From: CAZIKB01 sp964539665
GTDB lineage: Bacteria; Zhuqueibacterota; Zhuqueibacteria; Oceanimicrobiales; Oceanimicrobiaceae
Direction of reading: 5' to 3'
NCBI GenBank assembly: GCA_964539665.1
Contig: CAZIKB010000061.1
Coordinates: 1 to 37,324, forward strand
DNA length: 37,324 bases
The notes beneath the pieces are model-generated. The model made no database searches, was not told the DNA's origin, and saw only the letters and a program-made list of their open reading frames with translations. Positions 16,292-26,000 of this stretch are shown piece by piece. How positions within the stretch are numbered: position 1 is the stretch's first letter; each line of letters opens with the position of its first letter. Both the position numbers and the translations under genes were made by a program.

Positions 16292-19200
16292 TTATTGCTT
16301 TCTTTGCCATGGACGCCGCGGGCCCTTTGGTGTTATAACTGAATCGCCATTTGATGTCAAATTTGCTTGAGAATTAGATTCACCTGATCTCTGCTGATTT
16401 ATTTGACGGTTCATCCCTGAAACTGAATTAGATGCTCCTGGATTATTCTTGCCTGAAGAACCATTCTGTGCACCAGGTATCCCTGCGGACGGAATTATGT
16501 CTGACTCAAATGGAATAACCAACACTTGACCTGGTTTAATCGAATTCGGATTATTACCAATTCTTTGTCGGTTGGTACTATCCAGATGTACATAACTATA
16601 CTCATAAATATCCTGCCAACTGATGGGATATCCTAATATAACAGACCACTTTTGAGCAATTATCGATAAAAATTCACCACGTTTAACGACATGAATATTA
16701 GGCTGTATAACAGGTGGTATGTCAATTTGAGGCGGTACTCCACCGATTGCATAAACCAATTCACTCGCAGAATTACTAATTTGATTTAAGTCATCCGAAA
16801 CTATTATATTGGTAAGATTGAAAAGTTCAATTAAAGTGTCGGGAAGTATCGATACCACTTTGGTAGTGTATTTTATAGTAATTACGGAATCCGGCGCCAG
16901 TGATTTAAAATCCCAGAAGAGGACTTTCCCTTTAGTACGACTGGTATCGGGTTCAAAATTCGACGTGGTGATTGAATCTGGAATAACATCTCGCACAGTA
17001 AAGTTCCTGGACCTAAATGGACCATTGTTTCTAATAGTAAGTACATATTTAAACTCGTTACCAGCATTAGCGGTCTTTACAGTATCTATCAAGCAGCCTG
17101 CCTGGTTGATTAAGGAACAGTCTACGGAATCTTTAGAGCAACTCTTTTTTAGCAGGTAAATTTCCACCCGACGATTTATTAGATGTAAGGAGTCCGCATT
17201 AGCATTTGGTATGAGCGGCCGACTTTGGCCGAAACTCTGAATTGCAATACGGCTGGAATCAATCCCTAAGGAATCGACAAGATAATTTTTTACACTTGCT
17301 ATTCTGTTTATTGAGAGAACCAGGTTTAATGCTGCATTTGAATCCGGGTCTATAACGCCCCTAAATCCTTGTTCATCTGTATGACCATCAATCTTAATGC
17401 AAGTTTCTATAAATTGGGATGATTTGAAAGCCATACTTAATCTATTAAGTTCTTTTTTTGCAGCATCAGATAATGTAAATGAGCCAACTGGATCAAAAAA
17501 CACATTTGGCTTGAGTGGTGGTACAATTGCAGATTTTGTTATTTCAAGATCAGATACAAAAAGGGTGTCAAAAAACGTATTATTCGCTTCATTGAACTCA
17601 TTTATTTTTTCTCCAAAATCGATCACAGCGACCATATAAAGACTGTCCTGAGGCCATTGAATATTTTTTATCCAGAGACTATCCCCCGTCGTAATGTTGG
17701 AAAACGTTTTGTCTAATTTTGTGATTCCGACAGTTTCTAAGCTATCAAAAATCAATTTATTAGTTGTATCTGGTATGCCACTAAAACCTGGTTTACTACT
17801 AACAAAAAAACCTGGAACCAGCACAGGCTCGTATGCCAATTTCTCATATTCGTTTTGTGTTAGAACTTTAACTTTAACTTTAAAACTGTCATCTACGCTT
17901 GCTCTATCGCTATTCTTTAAAAGAACATCAGTATAAAATTCGGTCCCATTCTTTCGCTTGTTCATTAAAGTAATTTGAAGATCAGGCAAAGCAACTCGGA
18001 ACCGTGCGACGTGACTGCCGTCCGTTTCAACATATCGAATATGGCGATTTCTATCATAAGCCATTACTGACCAAAAATAATCTCCTTCTTCCAACCATGA
18101 ATCTGAGTATATCTTGAAATTCAATCGATTGAGATTATTATTAACCAGAGAAGAAGAGCTATCTTTGACGAAGATATATAAGCTGTCCTGGATTTGCTGA
18201 CTAAACGGGTCATTTTTTACACTCACATTTGAAGCATCCAAACGAAGATAAATAATTTCCGTTGAATCTTTAGTGTATTTATATTTTGCGGATTCTTTGA
18301 ATTTGAAAAGGTCAATTTCATTTCTATTTGACTTTTCAATAATTTTATCTATGACCGTTCTGCTGCTATCCTTCAAAACCATCAATATATAATTAACATC
18401 GTCGTACAAATCGGGATCCCGGGCAACTTCCCACTCGAGATTAACTGTGTCAGTCACAGCATAAGTACGAATGCATATATCTTTAGCCGAAAAGGATTGA
18501 TAGTCAGATTTAACAAATTCAAAATGCTCTGGTCTGATTGGTCGGTTCGTGATGCTTCCTTGATAAATCTGCGGGAAAATTTTACTCTCGATCATTCCGA
18601 AGTCAAAACGTATTTCTGTATTTCGAGGTGTTATCCTTTTTAATGGAGCCTCCATATAATCATCCAAACGTAAACTCAAACCTATAGAATACTTGCTCAC
18701 CAGATCAGTGTTTCTTTTGTCATCAAAATTATATCCTCCTCGAAGAGTAATAATACGGCCCATGCTTTGACTGAAAGGGCTCAACAAATTGGTAATTTCA
18801 GCACCAAAACCGAAGTGGCTATTCTCATTATATACTTTTTGATAGTCAGCGACGATTTGTAGTTGTAGGCCATCATGCCTGCCCAAATTCAGTGCAAGTC
18901 CTGCGCGAATCGTTCTTGGGAGGGGAGTATATTCAGAAATAAATTTCATTGAATTACCCAATTGGTTCACGGATACCCCGGCGGAAATGATTCCAAACTC
19001 AAATAATCCAGTATTTGAATGACTCAAACGTATTCGTGGTGTGCGGTAAATGATTCCGAAATCAAAAATCCATGAACTGGAATTATATTGAGCCAATTCA
19101 CTTCGGAGGAACTTAATATTTGTACCAAAAGAAAGATTTTTTGTTAAAACGCTGATAGGCATTCCTACACTTGTGGTCAACAAAATATCTTTTGCGGATG

Positions 19201-19624
19201 CTGGCATCTGAGCTCCTCTCGTCGCATCAAATTCACCAACTCCCTGATAATTCAATCCAAAAGCGACGGATAATCGGTCACTCCAGGGGGTGCGAAAACG
19301 CACTTGTTTGCCATAAATCAGGGACAGGTTAAAAATGTCGGCAATCCACTTATTATAGCTCGCGGACCATTGCCATTCCCTGAGGAAACCTGTGGCTCCT
19401 GGATTTGCATAAAGGGTGTAGGTCTCATCTAAAGCCCCAGTGAGACTGGAGGCCAGGCTTTGTTGTCGGGTGCCTGGTAAGATTTTCAAATATGCAGAAC
19501 CTGCACGAATTTGTCCATGCAAATTTTGAGGCAAAATGCTATTTATCATCAGTACTGAAATACAAATAGCATATTTTATGAAAACGACCTTCCTTTTCAA
19601 AAAATATTTTAAATCATTGCTCAT
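16292..19624 (-). CDS. PorV-like barrel fused to Fn3-like, CARDB-like, OmpA-C, DUF11 and LysM domains
   Basis: ATG 19624 overlaps the upstream stop as ATGA, so I prefer it to the TTG at 19651. The product is 1110 residues. After a signal peptide (cleavage near LHG-QIRAG) residues 45-330 form a PorV/UPF0164-type barrel (GSAYLKILPGTRQQSLASSL, YANPGATGF, many amphipathic strands). Next come an Fn3-like region (DPDLYDDVNYILMV, GDYFWSVMAYD) and a CARDB-like domain ending EFNEANNTFFDTLFV. An OmpA C-terminal peptidoglycan-binding domain follows at about 705-820 (KIDGHTDEQG, SINRIASVKNYL, INRRVEIYLL). A DUF11 repeat covers 840-940 and a LysM 978-1043 (HVVKRGEFLSIIAQKW, GQVLVIPFES). The tail is Gly/Asn/Ser-rich. 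It is probably an outer-membrane barrel tied to peptidoglycan. Overlap with the adhesin-like gene suggests a dedicated secretion or display partner (inference). Confidence 0.85.
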   Translation of the reverse strand: MSNDLKYFLKRKVVFIKYAICISVLMINSILPQNLHGQIRAGSAYLKILPGTRQQSLASSLTGALDETYTLYANPGATGFLREWQWSASYNKWIADIFNLSLIYGKQVRFRTPWSDRLSVAFGLNYQGVGEFDATRGAQMPASAKDILLTTSVGMPISVLTKNLSFGTNIKFLRSELAQYNSSSWIFDFGIIYRTPRIRLSHSNTGLFEFGIISAGVSVNQLGNSMKFISEYTPLPRTIRAGLALNLGRHDGLQLQIVADYQKVYNENSHFGFGAEITNLLSPFSQSMGRIITLRGGYNFDDKRNTDLVSKYSIGLSLRLDDYMEAPLKRITPRNTEIRFDFGMIESKIFPQIYQGSITNRPIRPEHFEFVKSDYQSFSAKDICIRTYAVTDTVNLEWEVARDPDLYDDVNYILMVLKDSSRTVIDKIIEKSNRNEIDLFKFKESAKYKYTKDSTEIIYLRLDASNVSVKNDPFSQQIQDSLYIFVKDSSSSLVNNNLNRLNFKIYSDSWLEEGDYFWSVMAYDRNRHIRYVETDGSHVARFRVALPDLQITLMNKRKNGTEFYTDVLLKNSDRASVDDSFKVKVKVLTQNEYEKLAYEPVLVPGFFVSSKPGFSGIPDTTNKLIFDSLETVGITKLDKTFSNITTGDSLWIKNIQWPQDSLYMVAVIDFGEKINEFNEANNTFFDTLFVSDLEITKSAIVPPLKPNVFFDPVGSFTLSDAAKKELNRLSMAFKSSQFIETCIKIDGHTDEQGFRGVIDPDSNAALNLVLSINRIASVKNYLVDSLGIDSSRIAIQSFGQSRPLIPNANADSLHLINRRVEIYLLKKSCSKDSVDCSLINQAGCLIDTVKTANAGNEFKYVLTIRNNGPFRSRNFTVRDVIPDSITTSNFEPDTSRTKGKVLFWDFKSLAPDSVITIKYTTKVVSILPDTLIELFNLTNIIVSDDLNQISNSASELVYAIGGVPPQIDIPPVIQPNIHVVKRGEFLSIIAQKWSVILGYPISWQDIYEYSYVHLDSTNRQRIGNNPNSIKPGQVLVIPFESDIIPSAGIPGAQNGSSGKNNPGASNSVSGMNRQINQQRSGESNSQANLTSNGDSVITPKGPRRPWQRKQ

Positions 19625-22495
19625 CGCGCTATAATTATTTTTTCCACACAACTAAATTCTGTGGTTCGAAAAATAATAATATAGACTCCACTGCCAACTT
19701 TTTGACCTTTTTCAGTCATACCATTCCACTGAAGAATATATTGGCCTTCACTATATATTCTGTCAACAAAATTAGTTATTTGCTCCCCGGATATGTCGTA
19801 TAAATTAATTCTCACATGACTACTTGAACTCAGTTCAAATGTAATTTTGAGCGGCGTTCCTCTATCTGGTTCAAACACATTTTGATCTAAAACAATGCAA
19901 TCGTTTTGTGACGGTGGTAAACAGACAACTGTACTGCTCGCAAAATCATTTACATCATTAGTATCATTTTCTGCTGTGACAAGACTTACATTTACGATCC
20001 TGTTTTGTTGCTCAGGCAGCTCTATGGATGTCGTGATAATAGCCGTGATTCCGATGATAATACTGTCGTGCTGTGCGAGGCCCTCGAACTGCCAATGTAG
20101 TGTATCTGCATGAAGCGGACTAGTGGGTTCAATTGTGAATTTTACTGGAGTGATTAAATCTGGCACGGCATCCCAAAGAGTAAACTCGTTTGTTGAGCCC
20201 GGTCCATGATTGACAATTTTCAGGGTATAGGTAAATTCCTGTCCTTGATAAATAGTATCCGGATTTACTGATTTCGTTAATTCTAGATCAAAATTTTGAG
20301 AACATGCATTAACAATCAAAACTGCTGCGCTGTCCCGGTTATTTGTCGAATTAATGTCAAATTCCGAAGATACCCAACTATAATTTATCGGCTNNNNNNN
20401 NNNNNNNNNNNNNNNNNNNNNNNNNNNNNNNNNNNNNNNNNNNNNNNNNNNNNNNNNNNNNNNNNNNNNNNNNNNNNNNNNNNNNNNNNNNNNAGAGCAT
20501 AATATCGATGGCGGCATGCGGTCCACGATTCAAAATGTTAATTGTATAAGTAAATACTTCTTCCTGAAACACGGTATCACGGCTTACGGATTTTTGTAAC
20601 TCAAGATCATATTCTGGACACAGGCCAACTACCATTACTGCTGCGCTGTCCCGATTATTTGTCGAATTAATGTCAAATTCCGAAGATACCCAACTATAAT
20701 TTATCGGCTCAAACACACTACAAGAAATGTCGAGTGAGTCAGACAAAATTGCATTGATGAGCACAGTGATGCTGTCCCCTGCAGCAAGTGAATCAAATTT
20801 CCACGCCAGTGTATCGGAGTTGACCCTATTAAGCGGAGTCGGAATCGATTCAATAGGCGTTACAAATTCAGGCAACGCATCCCAGAGCATAATATCGATG
20901 GCGGCATGCGGTCCACGATTCAAAATGTTAATTGTATAGGTAAATACTTCTTCCTGAAATACAGTATCATGGCTTACGAATTTTTGTAACTCAAGATCAG
21001 AAACTTGTTTTTGTATAAACACGGCAGCGCTATCCAAATTATTAGATAAATTGATATCATTGTCTGCGGACAATGTGCTTTTGTTGATCCTTTTAAATGG
21101 AGTGACGGGTAAAACTAAAGAATCTGCCATAGTCGCTGTTACGGTAATGACTATGCTATCTCCCGATGCCAGAGCATCAAACTGCCAGTAAAGTGTATCT
21201 GCGGTGTATGAATTCTGCGGTTGCAGATTGAAGTTTATTGCTATTACAGAATCCGGGATTGTATCCCAAAGTCCAATATCTATTGCATCATTCGCACCAA
21301 GATTTTTGACTTTAAGGGTGTAAATAAAATCTTCTCCTGAAAACACGGTGTCGGGGAACACGGTTTTCGTTAATACCAGATCGGTGTTGTCAATTACTAT
21401 GACGGCAGCGATGGCCTCGTTATTGGCGGTATTTGTATCGCAAGGTGCGATTACATGACTACGGCTTTCAAGTTTATGAGGGAAAGATAGAAATGAACCG
21501 GCAACCTTAACATCGTACTCAATGTTGATAACCTCCCCTGCTGTGAGCGAATCAATTGTCCAGAATAGCATGTCTGCATTGACGGAATTCATTGGCTCTA
21601 AGTTAAAACTATCTTGAACAAGAGTTACTGAATCGGGGATTTCATCCCAAAGTTCAATTCTGTGAACAGTTGCAGAACCAACGTTTTCAATTTTAAGCGA
21701 ATATGAAAACTCGTCTCCAGGTTTTACGGAATCTCTGCTGGCGCTTTTGGTCAATGCAATATTGTGAATTTCATTTGTTCGTTCCATAATTAAATGTGTA
21801 AGATGTACGCTTTGAGGTCCATTGAAAGTAGAGTCATTATTCACAAAATATATACTATCATTCACAAACTGAAGGAAGTCTTTAGCAATTAATATGAAAT
21901 GGTTCAATAGAATAACATGATTTCCTTTATCAAAATAAAATACACCGGCATTCCGGGTTGCAGTTTTCACTAACTTACCATCATCATCAACAATAACTTT
22001 TTGAGTGCCGGCATTTGAATCACACGGGTGTGTGGTGTCTCCAATACTGGTTATAACTTCTAAAAAGAAAGATTCCTCATTTTGAGTTTCACCACCGTAC
22101 TTTATGATTGCTAAGAGACGATAGAAACCAGGCGTTTCAATCTCCACACATGCGGCTATTTTACTCATTCTAGTTGAATCGTTCGATAGGACTGTCACAT
22201 CAGAACCTGTAGCCCCAACTAAATCGATTGTGCATGTATCAATTGATACGACAAATGTAGTATCACATTGATCCAATAATTCGTTACCATTGTCAACAGG
22301 AACATAAATTTTATTTGCAGTCCGTGTGTGTATTAATCTTTCGATTTGACTACCATCTGTACTACTCAAAAAAGTGTTTGGAAGATAATCTTGTTGTCCA
22401 TGTACGAAGGGTAATTGATTATTAATAAATAAATATAATAATCCAAAACTCAGAAGTTTTACAAAAGGAGAGAGACTTGAGGGATATTTAGTCAT
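19621..22495 (-). CDS. DUF11-repeat adhesin-like exported protein with C-terminal sorting domain (one gene broken by the assembly gap)
   Basis: The N-terminal part reads from 22495 to the gap and the C-terminal part from the gap to 19621. They appear in different frames only because the gap is filled with 100 Ns. The protein begins with a hydrophobic signal segment (LLSFGLLYLFINNQL, cleavage near VHG-QQD) and a 230-residue domain I do not recognise. At least five DUF11 repeats of about 130 residues follow, with signatures such as DLELQKSVSRDTVF, FTYTINILNRGP, LWDALPEFVTP and LAAGDSITV. DUF11 is an Ig-like fold common in large surface proteins. The end is a type-A-like sorting/FlgD-like domain: VRINLYDISGEQI, YILQWNGM, KVGSGVYIIIF, KIIIAR. 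If one 174-nt segment is missing, the intact protein would be about 982 residues. It is likely a surface adhesin or stalk, translationally coupled to the PorV-OmpA gene. Confidence 0.82.
20324..20970 (-). repeat. Near-identical 390-bp tandem DUF11-coding repeats flanking the gap
   Basis: The stretch starting at 20494 recurs at 20884 with only a few differences in the first 75 bases, a period of 390 bp (130 codons). The stretch at 20321 recurs at 20637 across the gap. The other DUF11 repeats of the same gene are far more diverged at the DNA level, so this pair is a recent duplication or is kept uniform by recombination. Confidence 0.8.
20394..20493. other. Assembly gap (100 N) inside a tandem repeat
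   Basis: Exactly 100 Ns lie between two stretches that match the next repeat copy. The left flank (20324-20393) nearly duplicates 20640-20709. The right flank (20494 on) nearly duplicates 20884 on. With the 390-bp repeat period, the true missing length would be about 174 bp, or 174 plus whole repeat units. 174 is divisible by three and restores one reading frame. Confidence 0.9.
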
Positions 22496-23016
22496 TTAAT
22501 ACTGTTCCACAAATGAGTCATTTACTTAGTGCTTGACCGAAAATTCGGTTCTTCATGTCATTCCAGCAATCTTTCATGCTAGAATCTCCTCATTTCAGGC
22601 TCGAGATTCCTGCTAAAACATGCAGGAAAGACAGAAAAGACTGTTTTCAGTCAAACGCTAATCATCATAAAGTACATTCCACTACCTTGAATGCCGTTGG
22701 ATGTCAATGATGTTTACCAGAAGCTAATTTGGTAAGTAAACAATGGCAGGCTTAATATTTTTGGTCTTTTCTAAGTTTGACTAATAAATAATAAGTTATA
22801 ATTATTAAAATTTCAAGTAATATTTTATGTTTAATCTTGTATCCATAACTTTCAAGTATAATTACGGCACCTGTAAACACAATTGACAACAAACATGATT
22901 ATGATTTAATTAATTCCCTTTCAATATTTTTTTGTCAAAATCGCTACTTGTACGGTACTAATATAATATTACTATGTAATTTACACTAAATCATTTAAAG
23001 AACTTTATCAAATTAC
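22496..23016. promoter_or_regulatory. 521-bp divergent intergenic region between the two adhesin operons
   Basis: Both operons must be transcribed outward from here. It holds a perfect inverted repeat ACCGAAAATTCGGT (22536-22549) about 40 nt upstream of the left gene, a decayed palindromic repeat (22556-22633), and AT-rich DNA with promoter-like pieces. Among these are TTGACA near 22883 and TTGTCA near 22933 with TATAAT-like runs near 22965. I cannot fix a promoter with confidence. No ORF of substance was found. Confidence 0.4.
22556..22633. repeat. Palindromic intergenic repeat, partly decayed
   Basis: The element begins TGTCATTCC and ends GGAAAGACA, so its ends are inverted repeats. Inside are two smaller hairpins, AGCA/TGCT in the left half and TTCCTGC (22607-22613) with GCAGGAA (22622-22628) in the right half. 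The look matches widespread short palindromic intergenic repeats of environmental bacteria. It is non-coding and sits upstream of the left adhesin gene. Confidence 0.55.
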
Positions 23017-26000
23017 ATGGTCAAATCATTACTAAATCGAATTCAAATATTTAGAATTCATTTTCTTGTATTATCAAATTGTTTATTATTTAGTCTATTC
23101 AGTAATGTAACTGCACAGTCTCAGGAATCATTATCAGTTTCACTATTTAATAATACAATTGAACAATTTTCAATTCGCGGGTTAGATGCATCCTTTCCGC
23201 ATTCCATTCTCTGTTTTATTTCGGTGGTTGACCGGGACAGTGAGGTTGTCAGGAGGCTTGCCAATACATCAAGGTGGCTCGGGCCGAATGATTTTACTGA
23301 TAATAACAGACTAATTTCTGAAACCTGGAATCCTATTTTAGAATTTCATAAATACAATCCATCTGTACCACTGAATCCCAATCTTTACGACCAGACACCC
23401 GCACCGAAGTTCATAGAAATTTGTGAATCCTGTGAATCTGTTATTCCTGTGAGCACGATGCTGCTTATGGACCTGAGTTCGAGTATAAGAGGTGAGTTTT
23501 TAGAACGCGGCAAAGCAGGTATTAAACACTTTATTGAAGACATGCGACCTCCAGATCGAACTGGCATAATTCAATTCGCTGGAGTAAATGACAGCTTGCC
23601 TACTTTACCACTGACCAGTAACAAAGATTCTTTGATCGCATTCGCTGATACGGCACAAATAGATGATTGGACGCCGCTTTACCGAGCGCTTATGAAAGCA
23701 ATTCAGGAAATCAAAGATGAAACATCCATTCGACGTAGCATCATTATATACACCGATGGCAAAAATGCGTTACCAGAATCAGAAGTAGAGATTTTCACCC
23801 CGGACTCCATAGTTACTAAAGCTCAAAAATACAAAATACCGATCTTTACAATTGCTCTGAACAGATACACTAATGAAAAAGTATTAAAGCAAATAGCTAA
23901 TCAAACGGGCGGTTTCTTTTTTAAATCAATTGATGGCGCGGAGTTAAATGATATCTACAGAAAAATATCCGATATCCTGCAAAATTTTTATGTTATGGCT
24001 TATGCATCACCAGACCCATGCAGCCAGGACAGTGTTCGAAGCATAAACGTTACGGTAAACGATTCAAATCGTACCGGCCATGATGAAAGCTCTTATAGTT
24101 ATTCAGGCCCTTCAAAAAACTATGATCTGGCATTGTTCAAGGGTTCGAACATGGATACGGTTTGCACGGGAGATGAGTTTCAATACGCCCTGACAATCCG
24201 TAACCAGGGTCCGGCAACTGCCTTCAATTTTGAGTTGAGCGACGCCATTCCTGAATTTATCACACCTTCAAATTTCAATCCGCCGCCAGATCGCATTCAG
24301 GGGAAAACCGTTTTCTGGAAGTTTGACTCACTCGCTTTTACACAAGAAACAACTGTCACCTTTAATGCAAAAATTAATGGCAAGATACCAGTCTCGATCT
24401 CAACATTTGTTAATACAGGCCAGGTCTATGCCGCCTGTGATACAAACGCTATTAACGACATTTCAACAGACACAATAATTTTTGCTCCATCAAAATGCTA
24501 TACTGATATTACAGTGACAAAATATGCAAAAACCGGGTCTTTCACCGTGCAGGAAACAGACACTTTATGGTTTGCCGATGAAGAGGAATCATTTTCGTAT
24601 TTTATCACCGTGAGCAATGAAGCTGATAAGGAAGCACAAAATGTCGCTTTAACAGACACCCTTCCGGAATTTGTTCTGGCGGATAGTTTAGCTTCTAAAG
24701 GAGTCATCCAGTGGGAGCTCGGTAATCTACCGCCATTTAGCGACACAACTCTAACTTACAGCGGTACAGTCTCACCAGATATACCTGAAGGGACAAATCT
24801 ACTCATTAACCGGGTATTCGTTCAAACAGACAATGAAGATCCTGGTAAGCTCCTCAATAATGTAGCAATTGACACTGTTTATAATATCAGACTCGCTGAT
24901 ATTTCTGTCACGAGTTCTGCGAGAACCGATTCATTTGTAGTCAATGGCTCAGACACTTTATGGTTTGCAGATGCAGGGGAATCCTATACATATTACATAA
25001 CGGTGTCAAATGAAGATAATCTGGAAGCAACAAATGTCGTTCTCAAAAATGTGCTTCCCGATACCGTTCAGGTAAACGATTTTTTTGCTGGTGACACTGT
25101 TCAATGGAATCTCGGCAACATACTACCCTTTAGCGACACAACCGTAACGTTCAGCGCGACTGTTTCTCCAAATATGCCAGAAGGTACTAATCTGTTCATT
25201 CATAAAGCGTTTGTTCAGGCTGAAAATGAAGATCCCGATAAGCTCGCAAATAACACGGCAATTGACACGGTTTATAATTATGTCGAACCAGTCGTCATTG
25301 ACGTCTCGGTTTTCAGTACTGCAAAAACCGATTCCTTCATAGTCGAGGAGGCTGACACTCTCTGGTTTGCAGACGCAGGGGAATCGTTCTCATATTTCAT
25401 CACAGTTAGCAACGAAACCAAGTTTGAAGCAGAAAATATCGTTGTCAAAGACATTCTGCCCGATTCTGTTTGCACAGACACATTCTTCGCGGGAGATACT
25501 CTCCAGTGGAACCTCGGCAACCTGGCGCCGTTCAGTGACACTACCCTGATATTTAGTGCGGCCGTTTCCCCAAACATGCCGGAAGGCACGAATCTTCTCA
25601 TCAACACCGTTTTCATCCAGGCTGATGATGAAGAACCTGATAAGCTATCAAATAATTCGGCGACTGACACGGTCTTTAATTATGTCGAACCAGTCATCAT
25701 TGACGTCTCGGTTTTCAGTACTGCAAAAACAGATTCCTTCGTAGTCGCGAGCGCTGACACACTCTGGTTTGTAGATGCAGGAGAATCGTTCTCATATTTC
25801 ATCACAGTTAGCAACGAAACCAAGTTTGAAGCAGAAAATATCGTTGTCAAAGACATTCTGCCCGATTCTGTTCGGGCAGAGAACTTCTTCGCCGGAGACA
25901 CTCTCCAGTGGAAACTCGGCAGTCTGGCGCCGTACAGTGACACTACCATGACATTTAGCGCAGCCATTTCCCCAAACATGCCGGAAGGCACTAATCTTCT

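Noticed and set aside
19621..20526. Treating the C-terminal piece after the N-run as a separate gene
   Set aside because: Its apparent N-terminus is only the gap and a frame shift caused by 100 Ns; repeat phase and frame arithmetic join it to the gene starting at 22495.
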